From: Edaphochlamys debaryana
Lineage: Eukaryota > Chlorophyta > Chlorophyceae > Chlamydomonadales
DNA length: 64,000 nucleotides
NCBI GenBank assembly: GCA_016858145.1
Contig: JAEHOE010000072.1
Span: forward strand, 496,001 to 560,000
Direction of reading: 5' to 3'
The translations under genes and the position numbers were made by a program. The notes beneath the pieces are model-generated. The model did not search any database. It saw only the letters and a program-made list of their open reading frames with translations, and was not told where the DNA came from. Numbering within the stretch: the stretch's first letter is position 1; the number at the start of each line of letters is the position of its first letter. Of the stretch, positions 35,101-45,121 are shown piece after piece.

Positions 35101-38100
35101 AGGGCGGGGCTAGGCGCTGCGCCCAGAGCCCCGCCGGCCCCGCTCCTGGCGGCGGCGAAGGCCGCTGCCAGCTGTGCCGCCTCCGCCACCTCCGCAGCGT
35201 CGTTAGATAGGAGCCCCTACGCCCAAGCCGCCAGACGCCGCATGGGGGAGGGCGAGGGCGGGGCTAGGCGCTGCGCCCAGAGCCCCGCCGGCCCCGCTCC
35301 TGGCGGCGGCGAAGGCCGCTGCCAGCTGTGCCGCCTCCGCCACCTCCGCAGCGTCGTTAGGAGCCCCTACGCCCAAGCCGCCAGACGCCGCATGGGGGAG
35401 GGCGAGGGCGGGGCTAGGCGCTGCGCCCAGAGCCCCGCCGGCCCCGCTCCTGGCGGCGGCGAGGGCCGCCAGCTGTGCCGCCCCCGCCACCTCCGCAGCG
35501 TCGTCAGGAGCCCCCACGCCCAAGCCGCCAGACGCCGCATGGGGGAGGGCGAGGGCGGGGCTAGGCGCTGCGCCCAGAGCCCCGCCGGCCCCGCTCCTGG
35601 CGGCGGCGAGGGCCGCCAGCTGTGCCGCCCCCGCCACCTCCGCAGCGTCGTCAGGAGCCCCCACGCCCAAGCCGCCAGACGCCGCATGGGGGAGGGCGAG
35701 GGCGGGGCTAGGCGCTGCGCCCAGAGCCCCGCCGGCCCCGCTCCTGGCGGCGGCGAAGGCCGCTGCCAGCTGTGCCGCCCCCGCCACCTCCGCAGCGTCG
35801 TTAGGAGCCCCTACGCCCAAGCCGCCAGACGCCGCATGGGGGAGGGCGAGGGCGGGGCTAGGCGCTGCGCCCAGAGCCCCGCCGGCCCCGCTCCTGGCGG
35901 CGGCGAGGGCCGCCAGCTGTGCCGCCCCCGCCACCTCCGCAGCGTCGTCAGGAGCCCCCACGCCCAAGCCGCCAGACGCCGCATGGGGGAGGGCGAGGGC
36001 GGGGCTAGGCGCTGCGCCCAGAGCCCCGCCGGCCCCGCTCCTGGCGGCGGCGAAGGCCGCTGCCAGCTGTGCCGCCTCCGCCACCTCCGCAGCGTCGTTA
36101 GGAGCCCCCACGCCCAAGCCGCCAGACGCCGCATGGGGGAGGGCGAGGGCGGGGCTAGGCGCTGCGCCCAGAGCCCCGCCGGCCCCGCTCCTGGCGGCGG
36201 CGAAGGCCGCTGCCAGCTGTGCCGCCTCCGCCACCTCCGCAGCGTCGTTAGATAGGAGCCCCTACGCCCAAGCCGCCAGACGCCGCATGGGGGAGGGCGA
36301 GGGCGGGGCTAGGCGCTGCGCCCAGAGCCCCGCCGGCCCCGCTCCTGGCGGCGGCGAGGGCCGCCAGCTGTGCCGCCCCCGCCACCTCCGCAGCGTCGTC
36401 AGGAGCCCCCACGCCCAAGCCGCCAGACGCCGCATGGGGGAGGGCGAGGGCGGGGCTAGGCGCTGCGCCCAGAGCCCCGCCGGCCCCGCTCCTGGCGGCG
36501 GCGAAGGCCGCTGCCAGCTGTGCCGCCTCCGCCACCTCCGCAGCGTCGTTAGGAGCCCCTACGCCCAAGCCGCCAGACGCCGCATGGGGGAGGGCGAGGG
36601 CGGGGCTAGGCGCTGCGCCCAGAGCCCCGCCGGCCCCGCTCCTGGCGGCGGCGAAGGCCGCTGCCAGCTGTGCCGCCTCCGCCACCTCCGCAGCGTCGTT
36701 AGGAGCCCCTACGCCCAAGCCGCCAGACGCCGCATGGGGGAGGGCGAGGGCGGGGCTAGGCGCTGCGCCCAGAGCCCCGCCGGCCCCGCTCCTGGCGGCG
36801 GCGAGGGCCGCCAGCTGTGCCGCCCCCGCCACCTCCGCAGCGTCGTCAGGAGCCCCCACGCCCAAGCCGCCAGACGCCGCATGGGGGAGGGCGAGGGCGG
36901 GGCTAGGCGCTGCGCCCAGAGCCCCGCCAACCCTCGCCGGCGGTGCGTAGTTGGCGGGCAGCTTCAGCTTCAGCTTGAGAACGGGACGTTGGGGCGCAGT
37001 CACCTGTTGGCAGACAGGTAGGTCAAGAGTCAGCACCGGTACCAACAGCAGCAGGCTTTAAAGAAACTCTACGACGATCTCACCGCTGCTGTAGCCGCGA
37101 TAGTCCCGTCCGTATGCGGAGGCACGGTCTCCTTGGGTGCCACCTCGATGGGCATCACCACGGCTCCGGTTTGTCCTGAGCGCTGCACGCCCAAGGACAC
37201 CCCACCCGCATCGCCACCAAGCCGCCGTGCTGCCGCTGCGGCTATCGCCTGCGCCTCCTCAATGTTGTCCTGAATGTGCTGCGGTGGTGGATGGTACCCG
37301 ACGGGCGAGTCTGCCTGCACCTCTGGCGCTCCCTTGGCCGCAGCCTCCGCCTCCGCCTCGCGGAGGCGCATGTCGCCGTACGTCTGCATATGATGAGGAA
37401 GACCCATTTAATTAATGCGGCAGGGGCGGTCTAGTATTGGTCTTGGCAGCTCAGAGAGACCCGCGCGCTCACCCCGTTCCAGTCGTTGTGCAGTTTCTCC
37501 GTCAACGACAGCTCCTTGCCCACCCTGCGTTTCCTAGGGCGCTCCTCGACCTCCGCCAGCTTGTCCACTGCTGCCGCCAGGCCCCTGTTTAACTCCCAGG
37601 TCTCTTCGCCATTCAATGGCCGCTTGCGTGTGGGCAGCATGCCCCGGAACGGAAAGCCCTAGATGCGCTGCGCGAAGTCAGTGACGCACGGCTCGTGGAG
37701 GCAGGGACGGTCACGGACAGCTGGCATGGCATGGAACACGCTCCGCGCCGCTAACACGGCTGATGCTTCAATCTCCGCATCCTCAAGCGCGTCGGCCCTG
37801 AGCGACTGCGAGGGCAATGGGAGCAGGGAGTGGGCCCAGATCAGCGGGGCGCCGTGGGGTGGGGTGGGCCGGGTGCGGGGTAAGGCACGACGTGACCGGG
37901 ACCGGCAACGGTAACTCACCCGCAGGGTTGGGAGGACCTGCATGAGCATCTCTGACACCGAGTACTGGGTCTCCGCTGTGCGCCGTGTGTGGGCGAACTG
38001 GACATGCGCGCGGTCCGAGCCGAGCGGCAACGCCAGGAAGATTTGGTTGCGATCATCAGAACTGACAGTTGATGTGCCAGCTGATGCCGGCGCAGGCTGC

Positions 38101-38138
38101 GCAGCGACGTTTTGGTTTCCCTTGGCCTTTGGCGCCAT
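8159..38138 (-). CDS. Giant Ala/Gly-repeat protein gene (frame broken as assembled)
   Basis: Not recognised. Five reverse-strand exons have matching phases. Exon 1 is 38138-37920 (a further in-frame ATG lies at 38153). Exon 2 is 37805-37473, exon 3 37383-37084, exon 4 37003-9051 and exon 5 8957-8159. The introns (114, 89, 80 and 93 bases) are GT-AG with gtgagN donors. N-terminal exons encode helical, charged sequence (RPRKRRVGKEL is NLS-like). Exon 4 opens with QRPVLKLKLKLPANY, then about 180 repeats of 48-50 residues, then a Pro-rich linker and a unique ~200-residue region (SPSDRFVLAEHILLHRS; ATEQQKLLTLIAVM). Exon 5 is Ala/Pro/Gln-rich with two LLPGQAQ repeats. The 16-kb part 25054-9051 is fully open. 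Upstream there are frameshifts, three TAA stops near 34155, 35203 and 36248, and an in-frame TAG at 37659. It is either a decaying gene or one partly mis-assembled. The 3' end is uncertain: a possible donor (gcaag/gtgatc) overlaps the stop at 8159. Confidence 0.55.
9893..36928. repeat. 27-kb coding minisatellite, ~180 units of 150/147/144 bp
   Basis: Three monomer classes are visible, given as reverse-strand residues. Class A (150 bp, 50 aa) has NDAAEVAEAAQLAAAFAAAR. Class B (147 bp) has AEVAGAAQLAALAAAR. Class C (144 bp) has DDAAVAGAAQLAALAAAG, lacking one further Glu. All share GAAPSPALALPHAASGGLG. Variable positions include Asn/Asp, Leu/Pro/Gln before GAAPSP, and silent GCG/GCA and GTA/GTG changes. 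Adjacent B-C pairs recur near 11560, 12600, 13350, 14990, 16780, 17670, 19450 and 24390, showing higher-order duplication. Near 34155, 35203 and 36248 an identical 4-base insertion (atag) recurs at about 1045-bp spacing, that is, seven monomers. Between 25100 and 29950 many single-base gains and losses occur, while 9900-25050 and 30000-34140 are clean. The unit count is estimated from length divided by period. Confidence 0.95.
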
Positions 38139-38610
38139 TGAGCACGGAATCACGCCGTGAGCTCCCGCGCCCTGCCCTGCCCGGCCATGGCTCGGTAGGG
38201 GTACGTAGCAATAGGATCAGAGGGGGCGAAGGCTAGAAGCGCAGGTGGAAAGCAGGCTGCGAGCGCATGCAGAAGTGAAAGGTTGCGACGACCGCGTATG
38301 AGTGTATGCAGGCCTGCGTGTATTGCTGGGTAAGGCTTGGCGCGAGTCCGTGTATGCGTGATGGCGGTCAGCGTCGCGCGCGATGCAAAGCGAGGTCAAC
38401 GCGAAGGCAGGCTCCGTCTATGGCTGAGGTGCGATTAGGCTATGGCTGAGTCCGTCTATGACCTCCCCCCATCTATGCGTGACCTTTTACCAGGAGACCT
38501 GGCTGCGCGGCGAGATTCGCTAGCTGCCCCAGATCCCGTTGCTCTGACGGTCCAGCCGTAAGTAACCAGATCATGATCAGCGACGGTAAACCGTCAGTCT
38601 GCCATACTCG
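38139..38610. other. Upstream region of the giant repeat gene and right edge of the 35-kb block
   Basis: No gene seen. This 470-bp stretch would hold the 5' leader and promoter of the reverse-strand gene. It contains near-repeats of tatggctgag around 38415-38450. Just before the junction at 38610 is a cluster of palindromes: gatcatgatc at 38569-38578, gacggtaaaccgtc at 38582-38595, and an 8-bp pair ctgacggt / accgtcag at 38544 and 38590. The ccagatcatg within it also occurs in every 348-bp satellite monomer. No TATA box is convincing. Confidence 0.4.
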
Positions 38611-38765
38611 CGGCGGGGGCAGGGCCCCTGGAATGACGCGGAAGGCGGTACATCATAACTAAACTGCGCTATTAGTCCGTCATCGTGGGACGAGCGTCGT
38701 TCATGTGTGCAGATGTGCGGCACCCTTTGGCCTCTTCCGGGTGCCGTGTGCATTGCATAACCCCC

Positions 38766-38772
38766 ATATAAG
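38766..38772 (+). promoter_or_regulatory. TATA-like box of trHb copy 1
   Basis: The motif atataag lies 127 bases upstream of the start codon, in a region identical among all trHb copies. Confidence 0.45.
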
Positions 38773-38898
38773 CGACCGGCGAGCTGCCGTCTGGCGTACC
38801 ATAGCCCTTGCAGCCCGCTCGCTTGACCGACAGCTGCCTCCTCCGCGAATTGCACTCGTCGCAACCGGTCCCTATCTCCGCACGCACACTCCGCAGCC

Positions 38899-40729
38899 AT
38901 GCAGACCGTCTTCTCTGCTCCTCGCATCGCCCCCGCGCGTGCCCAGCGCACTCTGCCGTCGCGCAGCAGCACGGTGGCTCGGGCATTCCACTGGCCCTTC
39001 GCTTTCCGCGAGACCCAGGCTTCCCCGCGCCGCTCCGAGGGCGTGGTCGATGAGGGCATCAAGGCGAGCGGCTGCCCCTTCGCTGGACTCGGGGTAAGTG
39101 CCGGCGCGTGCAAAATGTACTTCGCTGCACGCGCAACGTTGTGCTTGCATATCTTGGTCGGGCCAGGCCTATGCAACGCTCCTAGAGCTATATACACATC
39201 GGCGATGCTCCAAGGCCCAGAAACGGGGTCGTTAGGCTTGCAGCGATTGAACTGGAATTGTTGTTGCGTCTAAGCGCTCTCCCTCTCAGCGGCGTGCACT
39301 GCATCCTATCGCACCCACATCAGCGATAGCGCTTGGGCGCGGTCTCCTTCTGTTGAGTCGGTCCACATTGTATGTGCGGCTGCACAACTACTTCACGGTT
39401 GTTGTGCCTTGCGCTTCTACTCTTCTTCACTCACACGGTGATTGTGTGTGTGTGCCTTTCCTCGCTGTAGGCTGCCCCAACGACGCGCACATCCACGAAG
39501 GAGCCCCAGGTGGGTTGCCCGGGAGCATGCGCCGCAGCGGGGGTTGGGGGCCGTGTGGGCTGACCCCGGATGCTGGGCTCTACGATTGTCCGCCTCGGGC
39601 TAAACCCGCTTTGCTCTGCCCCAACTGCAGGCGCCGACCCTATACGACAAGCTGGGCGGCGCAGCAGCAGTGGACGCCGCTGTGGGTATCTTTTACAAGT
39701 GGGTGTGCTGTGTGCGAAGGGTCGGCAGAGCAGTGCAGCTTGGCGTGTATGGACGGTCAAGGCACAGTAATGCGTTTGCATTACCTCACACGCTTTCCTG
39801 TCTGCCCCCTCCCCTTCCAGGAAGATCATGTCTGACCCCGAGCTGGCCCCCTTCTTCGAGGGCGTGGACATGGACCGTCAGATGAAGAAGCAGGTGGGGG
39901 GGGAGGGGCGGGGGGGAGGGAGGAGGGTAGCGCGGACGTTGTTTGGCGCGTTGGAACGGGTCTGAAGGGCTCACTCGAAACGCTCAACAGCGATGTAGGC
40001 TCATGCAGTCTATGAGAGTGGTGGCCCATTCCACCTACGCTCTACCCTGCTCTGCCATGCCGCGACGCTCGCTGTCTGACACACCACTCAACTCCACTCG
40101 CCGTTCGCTCTGCCCCAGGCCGGCTTCCTCACGTACGCCTTTGGTGGCTCGGGTGCCTATGCGGGCAAGTCCCTCTACCTCAGCCACAAGTGAGGCAGGC
40201 GGGCGGGGGAAGGGTGGCAGGGAGAGGCTCTTGTGCATAATCCTGCGCGCACGCGGGTAGGGGCTTGATGTTATCCTACTGTTCGTGCCAGCATCTAAGC
40301 CCCAGAGGAGCACGGCTCAGTCCCCCGCCTTGACCTCCGTCTTGCCCTGCCCCGTCCTGCCCTGCCCCCAGGCGCATGGTTGAGGGCGGCGGCCTGTCCG
40401 AGCGGCACTTCGACGGCGTGGCGGGTCACCTGGTGGCCACCCTGCAGGAGCTGGGCGTGGAGCAGGTGCGCCGGGGGGGGGGGGGCGGCGGGGCAGGGAG
40501 GGTGTGCAGGCGTGCGGGGCCTGAAGCGCCTGATTGCAGCAACAGCTAGAGTCAAATCGATGAGGTGCCCGCGCGTTGCATCCTCTGAAGGCTGCCTCTG
40601 CGTGACATTACTGAGCCCTCCCTCCGCCTCTCCATCCCCCCTTTCCCTCCCCCCCAGGACCTGATCGACCAGGTGGTGGCCATCGTGGAGCCCACGCGCG
40701 GCCAGATCTTCCCGCACACGCAGCAGTAG
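38899..40729 (+). CDS. Truncated haemoglobin, group 1 (copy 1)
   Basis: Seven exons: 38899-39093, 39471-39509, 39631-39698, 39821-39893, 40119-40189, 40372-40465 and 40658-40729. All introns are GT-AG with agreeing phases, giving 203 residues. Residues 1-78 are an Arg/Ser/Ala-rich, acid-poor extension typical of an organelle (probably chloroplast) targeting sequence plus linker. The globin starts at APTLYDKLGG (79). Visible group 1 (trHbN) features are Tyr100 (B10, in IFYKK), Gln121 and Gln125 (E7 and E11, in MDRQMKKQ), Lys124 (E10) and proximal His148 (F8, in YLSHK). Family members bind haem and typically handle O2 or NO; Chlamydomonas relatives act in nitrate/NO metabolism, and Lys at E10 can be the sixth haem ligand in THB1. 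Exon 2 is a 39-base micro-exon. The donor of intron 4 and that of intron 6 are followed by long G-runs. The exact family-member number is not assignable from sequence alone. Confidence 0.9.
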
Positions 40730-41551
40730 CGCTTACCTATGTGTAGAATGAATTGATCAGCCTGGAGGGCCACTTGTTGCTGGGAAAGCAGCGACACCCA
40801 CCCGAAGGGGATGGGTGCGGCGTAGTATCCGCCCTTCAGCGCGCCTGTGCAGTGCATAAGGTAGCGGGCTTGTCAAGGGTCCCTGTGCGATTATACTATG
40901 CGCCAGGGAACGTAAGATGTGATAAGGCACGGAAACGCATCAGGGCTGTGCCACATGTAAGATCCCGCCCATGACATAAGCATGCATTGCTGAATATCAT
41001 ATGGGCTAAGCTCGTCCGCAATACCTATGTGATGTACTTCACTATTAACTGTTGTGTGGCAGCTCTTCTGTATCAAAGGAAGACCATTGCTGCTGAAGAT
41101 GGGGGCGGTGACTCGTGTCATCGTGTGCGTGGAGAAAGTTATCTGCTGTGTCATGGGGTGGAGTGACGCAGAAATAGTTCTTGATCGGTGACCTGAGCTC
41201 GGACGTGCTTGCGGCGTTTTGTGGAAAGGAGACGTCAGTTACCTTTCAACTCGTTGTTCACTTTCCAATGTAAGTCTCATCTACTGCATACCTAATCTCC
41301 GCTGTCGCCTGCCACGACTCCACTGCCCAACCTCTCTCAAGCAGCAAGCTGCCAGTGCCCGCTCAAGCCAGACCATTAACGCGCCGTTTCCACTGGGCTT
41401 CACTGCCGTTGTCGTGGTGCTACACATCGCCGCAGTAGCTACCCGCAGCATGCTGACTGGTCAGCTCGTTCTGCATCACAGCTGAGATCGTCGCCCTGCC
41501 TCGGACCTATCATCCCCGCCCCTTAACGCTTGAGCTCGACGAACTACTGTA
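40730..41551. other. Unassigned ~820-bp joining sequence, copy 1
   Basis: Begins immediately after the trHb stop codon and ends where homology to RPAP3 starts (gttcccgccatcccgcc). It is less GC-rich than its neighbours and matches nothing else in the window except its duplicate at 44300. Short reading frames exist (an 88-codon frame at 41219-41485 forward, an 87-codon frame at 41154-40891 reverse) but neither shows a recognisable domain. It probably marks a third locus captured at the duplication joint. It supplies the 3' untranslated region of trHb copy 1. Confidence 0.6.
40956..40960 (+). terminator. TGTAA poly(A) signal candidate, trHb copy 1
   Basis: TGTAA occurs 227 bases after the stop codon. 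It is the canonical green-alga polyadenylation motif, but lies in captured joining sequence, so usage is uncertain. Confidence 0.4.
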
Positions 41552-41945
41552 CGTTCCCGCCATCCCGCCCGCCACCCTGCCCACGGTGTTCAAGAATAGC
41601 CTCACAGAGCCCGTGCTGTCCGCCATCCTGCGCTGCCTGCTGGCGAGGCTGACGGCGCCGCCGCAGCAGCCGGCGGGAGCTGCGGATGGAAGCTTTGGCA
41701 GTGGCAGCGGCAGCGTGACGGCGGCGGCGGCGGCGGCGGTTGCGACGCTGGAGGGCATGGCTAAGGTGGCCCGGTTCGATCTGATGGCCATGTCTGCGCC
41801 TTTTCGGGAGCGGGGTGAGCTAAAGGCGGCGTGGGCGGAGGCGGAGGCGGCGCTGAAGCGGCGGGGCGAGGCCGACGGCGCTGGACGAGAGGCGGCAGCA
41901 GCGCTCTCAACGCTGGCGGCGCTGCGGCCAAAATACCGCATGTGA
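41552..41945 (+). pseudogene. Duplicated RPAP3 C-terminal fragment, copy 1
   Basis: Corresponds to RPAP3 positions 2250-2638 and encodes the second half of the RPAP3_C domain up to ALRPKYRM and the same stop codon. A start-to-stop frame remains open from 41586 (119 codons). Differences from the parent include Ala-to-Glu in the segment SLTEPVLSA, Ser/Gly-to-Ser/Phe at GSFGSG, two extra Ala codons, and VPSRE changed to APFRE. No upstream exons, TPR or obvious promoter accompany it. It is most simply a passenger of segmental duplication, although the open frame means a truncated product cannot be excluded. Confidence 0.85.
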
Positions 41946-42332
41946 GGCCCGGGCGGGGAGTGCAGGAGAGGCGGGCGGGGTGTGCACGGGAGCAAGACGC
42001 GGGGACATGCTGGCAGGATTGCGGGCCGGCGGCGTTGCGGAGTCGGGGGGTTATCGGGTGCGCAGAATGAAGGGCGCGGGGGAAGCGTGTTGGTGGGGGC
42101 TGGGAAGCTGGGCAGCCGCGGCAGCAGCGCAAACCATGTAGCTGGGTGCAAGTGGCTTGGGCCCTGCTGATTGGGTGCGGCGGGGGCAGGGCCCCTGGAA
42201 TGACGCGGAAGGCGGTACATCATAACTAAACTGCGCTATTAGTCCGTCATCGTGGGACGAGCGTCGTTCATGTGTGCAGATGTGCGGCACCCTTTGGCCT
42301 CTTCCGGGTGCCGTGTGCATTGCATAACCCCC

Positions 42333-42339
42333 ATATAAG
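42333..42339 (+). promoter_or_regulatory. TATA-like box of trHb copy 2
   Basis: Same atataag motif, 127 bases before the start codon, as in the other copies. The preceding promoter DNA back to about 42177 equals copies 0, 1 and 3; further upstream lies RPAP3 3' flank. Confidence 0.45.
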
Positions 42340-42465
42340 CGACCGGCGAGCTGCCGTCTGGCGTACCATAGCCCTTGCAGCCCGCTCGCTTGACCGACAG
42401 CTGCCTCCTCCGCGAATTGCACTCGTCGCAACCGGTCCCTATCTCCGCACGCACACTCCGCAGCC

Positions 42466-44299
42466 ATGCAGACCGTCTTCTCTGCTCCTCGCATCGCCCC
42501 CGCGCGTGCCCAGCGCACTCTGCCGTCGCGCAGCAGCACGGTGGCTCGGGCATTCCACTGGCCCTTCGCTTTCCGCGAGACCCAGGCTTCCCCGCGCCGC
42601 TCCGAGGGCGTGGTCGATGAGGGCATCAAGGCGAGCGGCTGCCCCTTCGCTGGACTCGGGGTAAGTGCCGGCGCGTGCAAAATGTACTTCGCTGCACGCG
42701 CAACGTTGTGCTTGCATATCTTGGTCGGGCCAGGCCTATGCAACGCTCCTAGAGCTATATACACATCGGCGATGCTCCAAGGCCCAGAAACGGGGTCGTT
42801 AGGCTTGCAGCGATTGAACTGGAATTGTTGTTGCGTCTAAGCGCTCTCCCTCTCAGCGGCGTGCACTGCATCCTATCGCACCCACATCAGCGATAGCGCT
42901 TGGGCACGGTCTCCTTCTGTTGAGTCGGTCCACATTGTATGTGCGGCTGCACAACTACTTCACGGTTGTTGTGCCTTGCGCTTCTACTCTTCTTCACTCA
43001 CACGGTGATTGTGTGTGTGTGCATTTCCTCGCTGTAGGCTGCCCCAACGACGCGCACATCCACGAAGGAGCCCCAGGTGGGTTGCCCGGGAGCATGCGCC
43101 GCAGCGGGGGTTGGGGGCCGTGTGGGCTGACCCCGGATGCTGGGCTCTACGATTGTCCGCCTCGGGCTAAACCCGCTTTGCTCTGCCCCAACTGCAGGCG
43201 CCGACCCTATACGACAAGCTGGGCGGCGCAGCAGCAGTGGACGCCGCTGTGGGCATCTTTTACAAGTGGGTGTGCTTTGTGCGAAGGGTCGGCAGAGCAG
43301 TGCAGCTTGGCGTGTATGGACGGTCAAGGCACAGTAATGCGTTTGCATTACCTCACACGCTTTCCTGTCTGCCCCCTCCCCTTCCAGGAAGATCATGTCT
43401 GACCCCGAGCTGGCCCCCTTCTTCGAGGGCGTGGACATGGACCGTCAGATGAAGAAGCAGGTGGGGGGGGAGGGGCGGGGGGGAGGGAGGAGGGTAGCGC
43501 GGACGTTGTTTGGCGCGTTGGAACGGGTCTGAAGGGCTCACTCGAAACGCTCACAGCGATGTAGGCTCATGCAGTCTATGAGAGTGGTGGCCCATTCCAC
43601 CTACGCTCTACCCTGCTCTGCCATGCCGCGACGCTCGCTGTCTGACACACCACTCAACTCCACTCGCCGTTCGCTCTGCCCCAGGCCGGCTTCCTCACGT
43701 ACGCCTTTGGTGGCTCGGGTGCCTATGCGGGCAAGTCCCTCTACCTCAGCCACAAGTGAGGCAGGCGGGCGGGGGAAGGGTGGCAGGGAGAGGCTCTTGT
43801 GCATAATCCTGCGCGCACGCGGGTAGGGGCTTGATGTTATCCTACTGTTCGTGCCAGCATCTAAGCCCCAGAGGAGCACGGCACAGTCCCCCGCCTTGAC
43901 CTCCGTCTTGCCCTGCCCCGTCCTGCCCTGCCCCCAGGCGCATGGTTGAGGGCGGCGGCCTGTCCGAGCGGCACTTCGACGGCGTGGCGGGTCACCTGGT
44001 GGCCACCCTGCAGGAGCTGGGCGTGGAGCAGGTGCGCCGGGGGGGGGGGGGGGGGCGGCGGGGCAGGGAGGGTGTGCAGGCGTGCGGGGCCTGAAGCGCC
44101 TGATTGCAGCAACAGCTAGAGTCAAATCGATGAGGTGCCCGCGCGTTGCATCCTCTGAAGGCTGCCTCTGCGTGACATTACTGAGCCCTCCCTCCGCCTC
44201 TCCATCCCCCCTTTCCCTCCCCCCCAGGACCTGATCGACCAGGTGGTGGCCATCGTGGAGCCCACGCGCGGCCAGATCTTCCCGCACACGCAGCAGTAG
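42466..44299 (+). CDS. Truncated haemoglobin, group 1 (copy 2)
   Basis: Exons 42466-42660, 43038-43076, 43198-43265, 43388-43460, 43685-43755, 43938-44031 and 44228-44299 give the same 203-residue protein as copy 1; the only coding difference I found is silent (ggtatc/ggcatc before FYK). Haem-site residues Tyr100, Gln121, Lys124, Gln125 and His148 are unchanged. Introns also match copy 1 except for a few bases and the length of the G-run after exon 6 (about 44039-44054). Such identity, including introns, implies very recent duplication or gene conversion. All splice sites are intact, so it is presumed functional. Confidence 0.9.
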
Positions 44300-45121
44300 C
44301 GCTTACCTATGTGTAGAATGAATTGATCAGCCTGGAGGGCCACTTGTTGCTGGGAAAGCAGCGACACCCACCCGAAGGGGATGGGTGCGGCGTAGTATCC
44401 GCCCTTCAGCGCGCCTGTGCAGTGCATAAGGTAGCGGGCTTGTCAAGGGTCCCTGTGCGATTATACTATGCGCCAGGGAACGTAAGATGTGATAAGGCAC
44501 GGAAACGCATCAGGGCTGTGCCACATGTAAGATCCCGCCCATGACATAAGCATGCATTGCTGAATATCATATGGGCTAAGCTCGTCCGCAATACCTATGT
44601 GATGTACTTCACTATTAACTGTTGTGTGGCAGCTCTTCTGTATCAAAGGAAGACCATTGCTGCTGAAGATGGGGGCGGTGACTCGTGTCATCGTGTGCGT
44701 GGAGAAAGTTATCTGCTGTGTCATGGGGTGGAGTGACGCAGAAATAGTTCTTGATCGGTGACCTGAGCTCGGACGTGCTTGCGGCGTTTTGTGGAAAGGA
44801 GACGTCAGTTACCTTTCAACTCGTTGTTCACTTTCCAATGTAAGTCTCATCTACTGCATACCTAATCTCCGCTGTCGCCTGCCACGACTCCACTGCCCAA
44901 CCTCTCTCAAGCAGCAAGCTGCCAGTGCCCGCTCAAGCCAGACCATTAACGCGCCGTTTCCACTGGGCTTCACTGCCGTTGTCGTGGTGCTACACATCGC
45001 CGCAGTAGCTACCCGCAGCATGCTGACTGGTCAGCTCGTTCTGCATCACAGCTGAGATCGTCGCCCTGCCTCGGACCTATCATCCCCGCCCCTTAACGCT
45101 TGAGCTCGACGAACTACTGTA
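44300..45121. other. Unassigned ~820-bp joining sequence, copy 2
   Basis: Essentially identical to 40730-41551. It follows the trHb copy 2 stop codon directly and runs into the second RPAP3 fragment. No gene recognised. Confidence 0.6.
44526..44530 (+). terminator. TGTAA poly(A) signal candidate, trHb copy 2
   Basis: TGTAA at the position equivalent to that of copy 1, 227 bases past the stop codon. Confidence 0.4.

Larger units (their letters stand above)
3621..38610. other. ~35-kb repeat-rich block inserted into the trHb tandem array
   Basis: The left edge follows intron-1 sequence of trHb copy 0 (…gttgagtcg). The right edge precedes sequence equivalent to position 2871 (cggcgggggcaggg). 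Nothing between resembles the duplicated RPAP3/trHb unit, so relative to that unit this block interrupts the array and replaces the missing 3' part of copy 0. It contains the 348-bp satellite, the giant reverse-strand repeat gene and that gene's upstream region. I see no obvious terminal inverted repeats, no target-site duplication beyond the 750-bp segment present on both sides, and no recognisable transposase or reverse transcriptase. The block could have arrived by rearrangement, or could be a large element of unknown type. Confidence 0.7.

Noticed and set aside
9893..36928. CRISPR-like array
   Set aside because: Repeats are directly abutting with no unique spacers, the genes around are eukaryotic with introns, and no cas-type genes are present.
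3621..38610. Named transposon or virus-derived element
   Set aside because: No terminal inverted repeats, LTRs, transposase, integrase, reverse transcriptase or capsid motif could be recognised. The block is described neutrally instead.
41219..41485. 88-codon frame in the joining sequence (and its copy at 44789)
   Set aside because: No recognisable domain, no conserved flanks, and composition like noncoding sequence. The two copies are duplicates, so their agreement is not independent evidence.
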